Shown here piece by piece: positions 1-11,291 of a stretch of 64,000 nt of DNA. How positions within the stretch are numbered: the stretch's first letter is position 1; every line of letters starts with the position of its first letter. Position numbers and translations under genes: made by a program. The notes under the pieces are model-generated. The model was given only the letters and a program-made list of their open reading frames with translations. It did no database searches and was not told the origin of the DNA. This DNA is from Novakomyces olei (Eukaryota > Ascomycota > Novakomycetes > Novakomycetales > Novakomycetaceae): positions 1,504,001 through 1,568,000 of the forward strand of contig JADEYG010000007.1 in assembly GCA_016906335.1 (NCBI GenBank), in the 5' to 3' direction.

Positions 1-3000
1 AAATTGAGTAAATTAAATTAAATAAACAAACAAAATCGAATGAATAACAACAACACGACATGACGTATTTTACCAACAAGTTAGGACAGAAGAAGACCAT
101 TTGCATTACCTTGGGACTTGATTAGGATCTTTTAGCATTTCTTTCACGACCCTTATCCATAATTGTTTCTTTTGAGTCTCATTTCCACCGCACTGAAGGA
201 CAACATTGACAGCGAGATCTAGTTCGCCTTTGCTTAGTGAATAATCCACCGCACTGTCGTACTTTTCTTGGGAACAAAAGATGTGTACCGCTGCACGAAA
301 CAGTTCGTTTTCAACGCATTTGCTCAAGGCAATGTTATAATCAATACTGTGCTTTGATTGCTGTGCAAAGTCGAGATAGTTCAGTATTTGCTCCTCTTGT
401 TCTTTTCCATACGAAGTAACTAGATTGAAATAGCAATCGTGAACGTCGGTATCTTCAATCTGTTTCTGGAAAATAGCAAATCTCAGAAACCGTATGGCTT
501 GATTACCGCGAAAAGGTCGGCCTGCAACTGCGTAATGATATGCCAAAAGCGACGGGAGCAGTTGAGAGACATCGACGAGTCCAACAATTCTCATCCATAC
601 ATCAACAGTCTCATTGGGCATATTTAACATTAACGAGCTCGCGTGCCTGTACAGCACGGGCGAGGAAACACTGTTTCCCAGGGTATCTATAGCGTTTCGC
701 CACTCAGAGTTCTCAATGTGATAAGAAAATATAAAATCATAGTCCGCAAAGCTCTCTGCCAATTCAATGAGCTCCTTGTCCCGACCATGGCTAACGATTA
801 ATTGATACGCTGTGCCTTTATGCAAGTCTGCCTTGTGCGCCTTGATAAAGGCCGAGTACGTTAAGGAGACAGTTTGTCTTTCGCCGACCAAGTCCTTTGT
901 TCCCTCGGGATCAACACTTGTCTTGGACAGAATTTCATTGTCCAGTCCGCACAAGGATGATATCAACAATTCCAGAACCCAAGTTGAAAGCATTACTCGT
1001 TGCATGTATAACTGTAAACATTAGTATTGGCAATATTACATTACGAAGCAATTCAAGGCGCAGCAATTATGACAGGGAAGACTTTTAAACCAAATTTCAA
1101 TAACACAACTTGTTGATGCCGAAAAAAAATGCTGAAAAGTAGCTTGAAACATCAGGGAAATGGATGAATAGAAATTAAAAATTTTAGAAATAAAAACGCC
1201 AATAAAACCAAATGCATACCGCTGCTTTGGGTAACCGTTTTAATCTCAAGAGCAAGTATCGCAACAAAGCTTTCTGTTGATCGTGTTCCATGAATTGTAA
1301 TCCAACATCATGCACAGGTTTGTTGCTTTTCGCAAAATATTCGGCAGCAGCCATATAATCCTTCTTTTCAAAAAGATGCTCCCCATAGGCAATTAATATT
1401 ATGTCCGTCTGAACTGCATCTTTTGCATTGGCCAGAGCCTTTTCAAACTCCCCATTATCCAAGTATAACAAGGGCATAGACCGATCTTCATCTGTAATTA
1501 CAAGCTCCAGTAAAGTTTCGCGCGAACAGATCCAATATGTGTTTCTAACCGGGTCAGATGCAAGCGCTAGAACTTGCTCATGCCCCTCGGAAAAGACATG
1601 TTGCCGATATGCAGAGCTGCTGGAGTACAAATTGATCGCCACAATTTCATTCCCATTCAATATTATCAAATGATAATGCGTGAGCGTTATCAAAAGTGGG
1701 TCCAGGGGAGACGAAATACTGAAATTGTTAGATATCAAGTTTGTAAAAGGGAAGACTGAAATAAAATAATTTATTCATGAAAGAGAGAAATCCAAAAATA
1801 ACAGTATTGTCTAGGCATTTCAAGTCAAACAAATTCTAAATTATTCGTTTTTAGTCCTTATATACCTGTAGTGTGATGTTATTTCCGAAAGCTGCTTTTG
1901 GCCATTCACGCAATCTCTTAAAGAGCCATACAACACCTGACTATTGTGTAACCACGCAAAATTGCTTGTCATCGTCTCCGAGTCCAAGTAAACGCTCAAC
2001 ATGCGCTCCTGCGACTGCTCAACCGTGATAATACCAGTCTTGTTCTCGTTAGTTATGACGGTCCCGAGTCCAGCTGAGCTGGGCGTGTCAATATCGGTGT
2101 AAAGCGATAATTGTGTCCTTGTACAAAACAAAACCCAATTCTTTGCATGTAAATCGTCCTTGTAGCCCTGGAATATAGAAGCTATGGCTTCTCGGTCTTC
2201 CGATTGGTAAACCTAGATGTCAATAGTCTGCTCAGTCGTTCGGTCAATAATTGGATAGATCTCAGACAAACGAATTATTTCCAAAAAAAAAATATTATTA
2301 TTAATTGCTCGATTGATTAATTTATTATAATAATTTGAAGAGAACTGTGGTCAAACCTTTTTCATTGTCTTGTCTTCCCATTTAAATATCTCACTTGACG
2401 CGTCTAACGCAGTTTCATAAATAGACCCGTCAGAAAGACCAAGCAAAATCTCGCGAGTACTATTATGAGAAGAATTTTGGTTCCATGCAATGCACTCAAT
2501 AGATAGCCCCTTTAAACGCTGAACATGCTTCACCTTGTACTGAATTTCGTTCGGAATAGTTTCGCAATCTATCGTTACGTAAAACACGTCGCGCTGTTTC
2601 GTCATTATAATCAGATGCCGTCCGGTCGGATCGAGATACGCTTTCCATAGCTGAACAGTATCGTTGCGTTTACGGGTAAGACTGATAGCTATAGTAATTG
2701 TCAGCATCAGCATATACTGCACCGACAAAGGACAGCGTCATACTTTCCACGACCGTAGGATTCGACAGATTTGTTACGATAATAGAGCCGGATACTTGGG
2801 GTAAAACAAGAACATCGTTTGCAATGCACATATCGGCATTGGAGAGATCGAATTGCGGTTGCACTTGTTCAATTTTGAATAAGGGGAGCAATTGTCGATC
2901 CACCCCCGTTGAGATGAACGGCTCATCAATCTGTATATATTGTTAGTCACGCACAAACCAGCCAGAAAAACGTACCGGCGCAATTAATGAGCCTTCGGCA

Positions 3001-3032
3001 TTCGGCCGAATGCCGCCTTCAAGAGCCGCCAT
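1..3032 (-). CDS. VPS18: Vps18, HOPS/CORVET core subunit (partial, C-terminus beyond window)
   Basis: Vps18/Pep3 (deep orange) is a shared core subunit of the HOPS and CORVET tethers, which act with Rab GTPases and SNAREs in fusion at endosomes and the vacuole. Exons read on the minus strand: 3032-2976, 2930-2723, 2688-2357, 2212-1866, 1718-1220 and 1011-110, with a GTAATG donor at 109, so the gene leaves the window. About 780 residues are present. An N-terminal beta-propeller (with DPTGRHL) is followed by an alpha-solenoid of clathrin-repeat type (LFEKKDYMAAAEYFAKS, then VDVWMRIVGLVDVSQLLPSL). The C-terminal RING expected of the family must lie off the left edge. Intron 2 is only 34 nt. The intron before the last exon has a textbook TACTAAT branch site. 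The start was chosen as the only ATG of the short first exon that joins in frame. The family call rests on remembered conservation. Confidence 0.9.
2996..3015. repeat. 20-bp perfect palindrome in first exon of VPS18
   Basis: The 20 bases are their own reverse complement, centred on CGGCCG. They encode residues of the VPS18 N-terminus and lie about 270 bp upstream of the TRM5 start. The inner 12-mer ATTCGGCCGAAT recurs near 48427, upstream of the neurofibromin gene. Confidence 0.8.
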
Positions 3033-3280
3033 GGCTCAGAGCCAGCTGTATCACGCTTTAATCCAAGGAAAGTTGCGACAAGTGTATTGGTGTCATTATA
3101 TATATACCGCTCAATAGCCCTACCATATCTATCAATCAACTTTTAACATTTATTTAGCAATTAGTTATCTGTTTATAATTTATTTATTTATCTAATTAAA
3201 AAACCAAAATTATTTACAATTAATTTATTTCAAGTCTCCCCTAAAAATAATAGTCAAGAAGCTGCAAAGCAGATGGTGCA

Positions 3281-4812
3281 ATGGACGAATCGCAGTTAGA
3301 AATGTTTAAACCACCAATTCATCGTTGTATGAAGTCTTTGGAACGAAATGCTTTTACAAAGACCGTGAACTTGTTAGCTGCCCGTGTCCCGGACAAGCTT
3401 ATTGGCATTTTTCAAAAGCAATGTCGAAGGTATGATCTTACAGATAAGATTCAAAAGATACGTTTTAGATAAAGAACAATTAAACAAAATTTAAGATGAA
3501 TCAAAAACATTGAATCTATCTTATTTATGTCACAGTGACTTTATGATGCTGCCTCGTCTGCGTCGAGTAATACAAACGCCGCGTGGCAAAATGATCTGTC
3601 TCGGTCCTGCTTCGCTGGACAGGAGCCGGCTCAGTTTAAAAACTCAGAATTTTATAGAGGCCAATGGCATCACTTTACACGAAATGCCTGTTACATTAGA
3701 CTACAATTATTGGCACGTGGGTGAGTTATCAATCGTGGAAAGACTTTGGAATATACAAACATCAAAACAATTAATTTCTCTAACACTTGGATTGAACAGA
3801 CGACATCTTGGATGCGATTTTGCCGACTGGACCTGATAGTCAGCGACCTTCGGGGTACACTATAGTGGGCCATATTGCACATTTGAATTTACGGGATGAA
3901 TGGCTCCCTTACAAAAAATTAATAGGTGAAGTAGTGATGGACAAGAACCCAACTGTACGTACGGTCGTTAACAAGACGGACACGATTGATACGACGTTTC
4001 GCACATTTAAAATGGAAGTACTGGCTGGTGAGCCGAATTTTATGGTGCGCCACAAGGAGACAGACTGCATTTTTGAGTTTGATTTCTCCACTGTTTACTG
4101 GAATTCGAGACTTCACACGGAACATGAACGATTTGTTGAGTTATTTAAAGAAGGCGATGCCGTATGCGATGTGTTTGCAGGTGTGGGACCTTTTGTCTGC
4201 CCTGCTGGCAAAAAAGAGGTTTTTTGCTTAGCAAATGACCTAAACCCACAGTCTTACAAATACTTGTGCCATAATATCGAACTGAACAAAGTAGGGTCCT
4301 TCGTTAAGCCTTACTGTCTGGATGGCAGGGATTTTATTAGGAGGTCAACCCGGGAACTGCTGGATTGGTCGGCCTCTAAAAAATTTGTAACTATTGGGCC
4401 TAAATCAAGAAGACTGGCAAAACATCCTGAACTAAACAACAACAGCAAAATTAAAGACGGAAAATCCAAAAGAACAGCCATACCCATACCTTCTCGCTTT
4501 GATCATTATGTCATGAATCTTCCTGCCTCTGCTGTCGAGTTTCTCGATGCTTTTCGTGGGATTTACAATCAGCCAGAATATGTGAAGGGCATGACAAAAT
4601 TGCCAAAAATTCATGTGCACAGTTTTTCCAAAGAGGAAGATGCAAAGGGCGATCTTCATACGCGGATATGCAAATATTTAGGTTATGATTTGAATATAGA
4701 CGACTTGTCAGTGCGATGGGTCCGCAAGGTTGCTCCAAACAAGGTGAGTTTTGCAACAAACAAATACATTGAAATTATGATACTCGAAGGAAAGCGGCTA
4801 ACACGCGTTTAG
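3281..4812 (+). CDS. TRM5: tRNA (guanine37-N1)-methyltransferase Trm5
   Basis: Trm5 methylates N1 of G37 next to the anticodon, using S-adenosylmethionine, and works in the nucleus/cytoplasm and mitochondria. Exons: 3281-3429, 3536-3720 and 3800-4812, giving about 448 residues, close to the yeast protein. The class I methyltransferase motif CDVFAGVGPFVCPAGKK and the downstream PCLDGRD-like and NLPASAVEFLDAF segments are clear, and N-terminal RTFKMEVLAG matches the family. One point is open: a strong donor (GTGAGT) at 4744 follows WVRKVAPNK. If it is used with the CCCACAG acceptor near 4847, the protein ends two residues later. If not, it ends in an unusual tail at 4812. The gene runs divergently from VPS18 across a 248-bp spacer. 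Confidence 0.93.
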
Positions 4813-5119
4813 GATCTCTATTGTTGTACTTTTCAATTACCCACAGAAGTAGCGTTTGCAGAGGATTGATGGCGGCATTTGTACGTATGTTTTATTAATA
4901 GACAGTTTGGAAGTGAAAGAAACAATAATATTCGTCGTATTGAAGTGCGAAAAGCATTAGCGTAGTGCAGTCTCAGTGTATATTGCATTTCTAGTATTCA
5001 AACGTGCTTACAACAGCACGTTTAAACTTTTACCCGCTCTATAAAACTTATAAATGCACTTTGAATTAAATAAACCTTATTAAACTGGGTAAAACCCAAT
5101 CATTTAACGACTACACTGC
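4813..5119. other. Tail-to-tail spacer TRM5/eIF3d with a hairpin
   Basis: No gene is seen. It contains a perfect 9-bp inverted repeat, AAACGTGCT (5000-5008) and AGCACGTTT (5015-5023), around a 6-nt loop. This could serve as 3'-UTR structure for either converging transcript; that is inference. Confidence 0.6.
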
Positions 5120-6871
5120 TTAAATTTGCTCCTGTGCCTCTTCCTCTAGAGCACCTTGCTCTTCGTCTTCATCAAAAGCATCCATAGGGCAGCTATAGAA
5201 TCGCAAGATCGGCTTGTTGGGATCCTTGACAAGGACGTATTTGCCATCAGGCTGAGCCAGACACATATCGGCAATTGTTCGGATAACACCCCAGCCATTA
5301 GAGATGCTATGGTTCATCTGAGAGGCAAAGTCCCGTGGATTGTATCCAAAAACACCGAGAACCGAATGCTTTGAGGCATCTCTAGCATTCACACGGGTCA
5401 CAAATCCGAGCTTTATAGTATCACAGCCGGCTAAAACTGCCTGTGATACCCATCGAGCCAGTTTGCAAGAGTTATTCTTCATCTCTGTGGCCACAACACT
5501 TCCTCTCTGTGCGTCTAACTTGCTCCGCCAATCAACGGAATTTCCTCCCGAGCCTTGAGCCTTTGAGTCAAATTCGTTCAGGGCCTTTATGGTGAGGTAC
5601 TGGGTTTCACCACCGGCAGTCCGCAAGAACCCGTCCACTTCTGTGCGTACAATCAGGGAAACAGGAGCCTCAGATGAGGTGGATATATCAAATTTGCGGT
5701 AACGGTAGCCCCTTCCAGAGCAAGGCTCGGTCTCCTCCTCTGCGTTATAAAAAGGGTTGGCATTATCAAACTCCAACCGGTTCTCATCGCTCTCCATAAT
5801 GACCTGCTGGCTGAAATTTTGATTGATAAAAGTAGCCTCCAGGGCAAGAGCCTGCGGGGAATTAATTGTCTCCTTTGACCCCTCGGCCGGCTCCATTGGA
5901 GGATCAGGAGCATTTTCGTTAACGCTCACATAGTCAAACGGGTTCATATAGTTATCGCGCTTATCGAAGTAGAGTTTATTGCCCTCGCGCGTTACTACAA
6001 TGTCCCACGGGTGGGCACTGCGAGTCGCACACATGAGCAGGCTCAGGATATTGTCGGTAGCAAAGATCTGAGCTTGATCGGAGACAGCCAATTCCTGAAT
6101 AATCGGGTCATCTGTAGTCGTAGTGTTATAATGCACACGGTCGATGGTCTGCAGCGGCCGCTCTGTGCGGACGGATAACTTATCGTAAGACTTGTCGTAT
6201 GCGTATATAAAGCCATAAGTGCCCACATCCTGGCCTTCTCCAATATCCAAGTTCAATTTTTGTAGTCGGCTGTACTCAATCTCCTCAAGCATAATCCAAT
6301 CGTGCTGCACCGTGACGCTTGCATCACGCAGCCGCTGTGGTTTCTCAAAATCCTTCCAGCCAAACCGACGGCCACGGCCCCCACCTTGACCCCCACCTTG
6401 GCCCCCACCGTTAGCGTAACCCCCACGGCGCCCACCAAAATCAGCACGCTGCCCAAAACGGCCAGTTCCGCCTCGACCACGAGCAGCAGCTCCTCCACGT
6501 CCACGCGGCTTTAACAGTGTGCCTCCAGTCCTCGAAGCCAGTCGTGACCGAACAGACGCGTTTCGATCGACCACGGAAAAGGAAGACTCGTCTTCCATAT
6601 GTTGGTAGGCAAACATAGACGTCGCCCCAGAGCCGTAGACCTGATTTTCACGGAACCTGGATCCGTACCAGCCCGGCCGTGCTCGCGTGTCGCCAGCACG
6701 AGCAGCGTCCTTGGGGAACTCTGCTGTCCAATCAGCTGCCCGGCCCAGCCGATCGCTCTTGCTGAACGGAGCAAGAGGCATATCCTGCGTCGTGGTAGTG
6801 TCCACCGTATCGCCCGGTCCCCATCTGTCGGGGGATTGGGCCACGTGCGGCAGCTTGAACGCGGCCACCAT
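5120..6871 (-). CDS. EIF3D: Translation initiation factor eIF3 subunit d
   Basis: eIF3d is the peripheral, cap-binding subunit of eIF3 (S. pombe Moe1) and is absent from S. cerevisiae. It is a single exon of 583 residues, slightly longer than the human protein. The N-terminal FKLPHVAQSPDRWGPG segment is typical. A Gly/Arg-rich stretch at about residues 125-170 is followed by the conserved body (DWIMLEEIEYSRLQKLNLD, then AHPWDIVVTREGNKLYFDKR) and an acidic C-terminus (DAFDEDEEQ). It starts at the ATG beginning MVAAFK. It is divergent from PSF2 across a 370-bp spacer rich in TTAGGGTT motifs. Confidence 0.96.
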   Translation of the reverse strand: MVAAFKLPHVAQSPDRWGPGDTVDTTTTQDMPLAPFSKSDRLGRAADWTAEFPKDAARAGDTRARPGWYGSRFRENQVYGSGATSMFAYQHMEDESSFSVVDRNASVRSRLASRTGGTLLKPRGRGGAAARGRGGTGRFGQRADFGGRRGGYANGGGQGGGQGGGRGRRFGWKDFEKPQRLRDASVTVQHDWIMLEEIEYSRLQKLNLDIGEGQDVGTYGFIYAYDKSYDKLSVRTERPLQTIDRVHYNTTTTDDPIIQELAVSDQAQIFATDNILSLLMCATRSAHPWDIVVTREGNKLYFDKRDNYMNPFDYVSVNENAPDPPMEPAEGSKETINSPQALALEATFINQNFSQQVIMESDENRLEFDNANPFYNAEEETEPCSGRGYRYRKFDISTSSEAPVSLIVRTEVDGFLRTAGGETQYLTIKALNEFDSKAQGSGGNSVDWRSKLDAQRGSVVATEMKNNSCKLARWVSQAVLAGCDTIKLGFVTRVNARDASKHSVLGVFGYNPRDFASQMNHSISNGWGVIRTIADMCLAQPDGKYVLVKDPNKPILRFYSCPMDAFDEDEEQGALEEEAQEQI

Positions 6872-7241
6872 TGCTCTGAAATTTTTTGCTGTCTTGATTA
6901 TTTCTTTTATTTATTTATTTTTTTTTAAATAATATTCGTGCAGAATAATAATGTAAGTCGGTTAAGTGTAGTAGCATGAGGAGACCTGTACTATAAGAAG
7001 CATTAGGGTTTGTTAGGGTTTACTAAGGTTAATTAAAAATCATTAGGGTTAATGAGGCCAGTTTCAAGTTTGTTAGGGTTAGCTTTGCTTGTAATTTATA
7101 ACGATTTACTAATATTAGTTGCTTAATTATTGTGAAATTCGCGCCATTCGGTAGATATCTTATATATATATTCATTCGTTTGTATCACAAAGTCCAAATC
7201 CAAGACTTGATTAGTCATTCGTTCTCTGTCCGTTTAAACAG
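6872..7241. promoter_or_regulatory. Divergent promoter eIF3d/PSF2 with four TTAGGGTT teloboxes
   Basis: TTAGGGTT occurs at 7003-7010, 7013-7020, 7043-7050 and 7073-7080, with a near match at 7023-7030. The motif equals the common fungal telomere repeat and the target of Tbf1/Teb1-like Myb factors. A role in co-regulating the two genes is inference. No gene is seen. Confidence 0.55.
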
Positions 7242-7970
7242 ATGGCGCTGCCGGCGCATCTGCAGGCGTCGCTTTCCCCTGCAGAAGTCGTGTTTGCCGC
7301 CGGATTCGAACGTGTCGTTGTCGTTCCACGAGCGCGTATTGCTGGTTTTAGGCTGATTGGTGTAATTATTCTTGTTTTTTGCTGCAACGATTTTACGCGT
7401 ATATTAACCATCTAGGGCCAAGTACCGGATCTACGACCGCCGTACAAGTGCCAGCTTCCAATCTGGCTGGCATTGATGCTAAAACGGCAACAAAAAGTGC
7501 AAATAGAACCTCCCAAATGGCTGCAGACTGATGCGCTACAGCAGTTGCTCTCAGAAGAAACTGCGTCTCGCGAGCAGTTTTCCGCTCTGCCTTACAATTG
7601 GTTGGAGATTTCTACTACGCTTCTAGAACAGTGAGTCTTTTGATTTTGGTTGCTAATGCATCTGCTCACGACCAGGGCAACCGAAGACGTACCAGAAGCT
7701 GATAAAATACGATCGCTTATTCGCGATCTTGTCGAAGTCCGTGAAAGCAAAGCACGTGACGGGCTAGCACAGTTGAATGAAGACTACTTACAGGTCGACA
7801 ACCTTGGTGCAATGGAGCTCAACGAAATTCGGCCTGTTTTTTGTGCGACGATGGACAATATACGCAGCATAACTGCCACTGCTGTTCCGGAAGAAGAGGA
7901 AAACGAGCAGGAGAACAATGCTCTAGACGACCAAGACGATTTTGGTGCTAGGCCTTCGTCTAATGTATAG
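7242..7970 (+). CDS. PSF2: GINS complex subunit Psf2
   Basis: Psf2 is one of four GINS subunits; GINS binds Mcm2-7 and Cdc45 to form the CMG replicative helicase. Exons: 7242-7361, 7416-7630 and 7676-7970, giving 209 residues, the usual length. It begins MALPAHLQASLSPAE, as in yeast Psf2. It continues with the conserved CQLPIWLALMLKRQQKVQI strand-helix and PKWL segment, and the A-domain helices DKIRSLIRDLVEVRESKAR and LGAMELNEIRPVFCATMDNI. The acidic tail is lineage-variable. Both introns are short GT-AG introns, the second in phase 2 inside the Gln codon of EQATED. Confidence 0.94.
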
Positions 7971-8405
7971 GCTTGGAATTGTTATGATACCCGTTGTGAT
8001 TCCAAATGATTCCGATTAAATGATACCCATCTCGAATTACAGTTTGTGAGCATAGAATGGCTTCTACTGATTCTCAATATTACAGGACCATGAGCGCGCT
8101 CTGAGTTTATGTTTAGAGCTTGTACAATAATGCAATTGTGTTTGCAAATTAATTCTTTATGCTGTTTAGTCGTTGTTTGCGTATTCTCGCCTTGCGAGTC
8201 GAACAGAGCAAACGAAAAGCCATATTATTATTTCGGTAAACCCTAACCCTTAATATATTATTATTAAAATTATAGTAAGGGCACGGAGCAATATTTACGT
8301 AAATAATTAGAATTGTGAATCTTTAGGGGTTTATATAATCCACTCGAAGCATTGGCAGTTGACGGCAATAATTCACAATGTCTTGACAGCACTATTGCCG
8401 ATAGT
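7971..8405. promoter_or_regulatory. Spacer PSF2-lipase with a double telobox
   Basis: AAACCCTAACCCT lies at 8238-8250, about 160 bp upstream of the lipase start codon. No other gene is seen. The reading frame stays open upstream of the chosen ATG at 8406, but only with a TTG codon, so 8406 is taken as the start. Confidence 0.5.
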
Positions 8406-10354
8406 ATGGCGATTCCCGCACAACAGCGCAAAAGCGCTCGCCTTGCAAAACTCGAAATTGATACTCAGTCACCGCCAGAAAGCAGTGATGAGGGAACACC
8501 GAGTAAGTCTTCCTTTGGTGTTGCGGCCGGACGCGTCTCCCTAACGGACCGGTTGGTCCGGCCGTTGGCGATCCCGCTCTTAAAACAAAAAGCCAAAGAG
8601 CCGCCTCATGTGCAAATCCCACCCCCACCGCCTGCTATGGTGGGAGCAATGCAGCCGGCACTCGACGCGGATGGACCAATATCCTTCTCCCATTGGCTGC
8701 GACTATACGCCTCACGATCTGTGTCCTTTATATGCTCATTTTCCTTTTTATCTGCTGTGCTAGTGGCCGCTAGTGTTCGCGCTATTATTCCGAGCTTTTT
8801 GCGCCTGTTTTCACGTATCGCGTTACGCGATCCAGATCGTAATCGGCCACTACGTCAGCGTGAACGTACTCTGGATCAGCAGCATTCTTACGACGCGACG
8901 AGGTTAGTTTGCAGTGTGGAATATTACGCAAGGTTGCAAGAAATCAAGGCTACGCCTCACCTGGTAGAGACGGCCGACGGATTCTTGTTGGAGCTGTACC
9001 ACTTGGAGGCCATCGACAGCATCCCGGAGGGGAATAAAGGTGGGTTTGCTAGCGCTTATATTTGACTAATAATAAGAAAAAATTCCTGTTTTGTTAATGC
9101 ACGGGCTGCTACAGTCTTCAGGTGCATTCTGCGTTAACGACAGCGATTCCTTGGCGTTTTATCTTTGCAAAAGGTAAGTTGGATCTTCGTGGGACGATAC
9201 TGGTACACATTTATGTCGGCTTTATCCACCCGTTTTATAATCTCAAAGCCTCAATAATTTAGTTGGTTCCAAGATATATTGAGGATTGAGGGGTTTTTAG
9301 CGTCTGCAAGATGGCCCAGAATTAAATTATTGAATGCTAAACCCGACATCGTTTTTGTTTAATTATGAAATGATTTAACATGAGCAGAGGATTCGATGTT
9401 TGGCTCGGAAACAATCGGTGCTGGTTCAAGCCGCGGCACCGCCGTTACTCTTACAATGATCCACGGATGTGGGCATGGAACGTGCGTGATATGGGCACAC
9501 AGGATTTGCCTGCTCTAGTTGATTACGTTTTGGAAACAACGGGAAATATAAAAGTATAATAATTATTTTGATTTATTTGATACATTTCTAACTTTTCAAG
9601 CTTGCTCTTGTTGCACATAGTCAAGGTACAACGCAAACATTTATGGCACTTTCTCGGGGTCAAGTTCCGGAATTGGGAGAAAAGCTTTCATGTTTTTGTG
9701 CATTGGCGCCGGCTGTGTTTGCCGGCCCGTTAATCAATCACTTTACGTTCAAATTCATGAAGAAAATTGGAACCCATGGATTTCGTATATTTTTTGGCGT
9801 TCATGCCTTTATCCCTTTTATGCTGGTAAGTAAAAGATATCATTTTTTTTTCGAGCCATAGATGCTAGTTTATTAATAAAGCAGTCAGCTAACTCTTAAA
9901 GTTTATGCATAGAATTTTGCCGGGCAAAATCTACGGCAAACTGGGCTATATGGTTCTGTCTTACTTGTTTGGGTGGAACGATTTGCTGTGGGACAGACGC
10001 CTTCGTGACCGCTTTTTTCAATTCTCGCCAACGTACGTGTCGGCGGAATCTATGCGATGGTGGATGAGGGAATTTGCCGTAAAGCAATGTATATTGGAGG
10101 ATAAAGATGAGCCATGGTACGATGAGCGTTTGCCCCCCATAGCTCTCTGGATTGGGGGTCAAGACGAGCTGGTGGATGGATCAAGGCTGCTTGATCGTTT
10201 GGAAAATCGCGAGCCCCAGGTTCGGTTGGCTTACACGTCCAGGATCCCAGATTATTCGCATCTAGACGTGCTATGGGCAATGGACGCTATGGAGCAAGTA
10301 AACATACCCTTGAGCAAGATATTACTGGAGACGTGGACGGGAAATGATGATTAG
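8406..10354 (+). CDS. Membrane-anchored acid-lipase-family (sterol ester/triacylglycerol) lipase
   Basis: This is an alpha/beta-hydrolase of the family of yeast Tgl1/Yeh1/Yeh2, which hydrolyse steryl esters or triacylglycerol at lipid droplets or membranes. Exons: 8406-9039, 9077-9173, 9388-9553, 9601-9825 and 9902-10354 (524 residues). The Ser/Pro-rich N-terminus is followed by one membrane segment (about residues 100-130, FICSFSFLSAVLVAASVRAI). Then come the lid/oxyanion region LLMHGLLQSSGAF, DVWLGNNR, the nucleophile elbow AHSQGT, the acid in WIGGQDELVD and the histidine in DYSHLDVLWAMDA. All three triad residues are present, so it should be active. Exact substrate is not readable from the sequence. 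Confidence 0.88.
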
Positions 10355-10554
10355 ATGTGGCCTTTTGCAGCTATGAAAGGGTTGATAGAAAATCTAGCAG
10401 CACTGGACGTGTGTACTTGTACTATACAAAACTTTATAGACTAATAAAGGGGTAAATATTATGCAGAAACGAAATTCTTTAAAAGAAAAAATGGCAGGCA
10501 GCACTATTGCTAGTTACTATAGATAAACGACTTTGTCACAATTAAAGTCAAGAT

Positions 10555-11291
10555 TTAATTTCCGCTGCTTGCACGGCGGCGATCGGCCACGTTCAGCTTC
10601 ACTACGCCTGCGTTCAAGTACGTTGCGTACGTGAGCCATCCGAGGTAAGGAGCCAGCAAGTACCCTGCACGTGGATCGAGATCGTAAAAAGTCTTGGCTG
10701 TCCAAGCAACATCGAGCCAGAGCGTCACAATATCAGCCAGGGCGAGCACAGGACGCCGGAAGCTGAAGAAAGTGGGCATCCACGCGAAATTGAGCAAGAG
10801 CGATACCGAATACAATGCCTTGGCAAGACGGCCTTGTTCAGGCTGGAAAGTTGATGCTTTTACGGCTAAATGCGACGCATAACCCATTGATGCATACAAC
10901 GCTGATGTATTGTTAGATGTGGATTGTTCAACAGCGTTTACGTACCCGTCCATACGGGACCAAAGGCCTTTACACATTAGTGTTGTCATAAAAAGAGGGA
11001 AAAAAGAGATAAAATAAAAGCAAAAAACGTACCCATCGTGGAGGTTCACCCGGAGGCTGTTTCAGAGAAGGGTAATATTCTATTTATCATTAGTATTCCA
11101 ATTGCATCAGGCAACTGGCCGTACCTCGGACAGATTCTAAGAGGTTAGAGATACGTTAATGCAGCTTCTGCCTTACTTTGAGTCAAGAACCCAACTGCTC
11201 CGCCAACAGCGACAGGGAACAAGACAGCAATAGCCGGCTGTTCAAAGAAAATATGCGGCAATGAAAGCCCGGAAAGTCCGACGGCAACCAT
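10555..11291 (-). CDS. TspO/MBR (peripheral benzodiazepine receptor) family membrane protein
   Basis: TSPO proteins are five-helix membrane proteins that bind porphyrins and sterols, usually in the mitochondrial outer membrane or the secretory pathway. Exons on the minus strand: 11291-11177, 11136-11125 (12 nt), 11079-11033, 10967-10946 and 10901-10555, giving about 180 residues. The hallmark EYYPSLKQPPGEPPRWAFG, then PVWTALYASMGYASHL, is rebuilt in frame across four junctions. LLLNFAWMPTFF and the Trp-rich later helices follow. The 12-nt exon keeps frame, so a skipped form is also possible (see findings). The branch site TACTAATG precedes the third exon. The first helix (PAIAVLFPVAVGGAVGFLTQ) comes before the short exon. 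Confidence 0.88.

Noticed and set aside
7210-7411. Minus-strand open frames across PSF2, Polo, neurofibromin and other coding exons
   Set aside because: Shadows of real genes; no conserved motifs.
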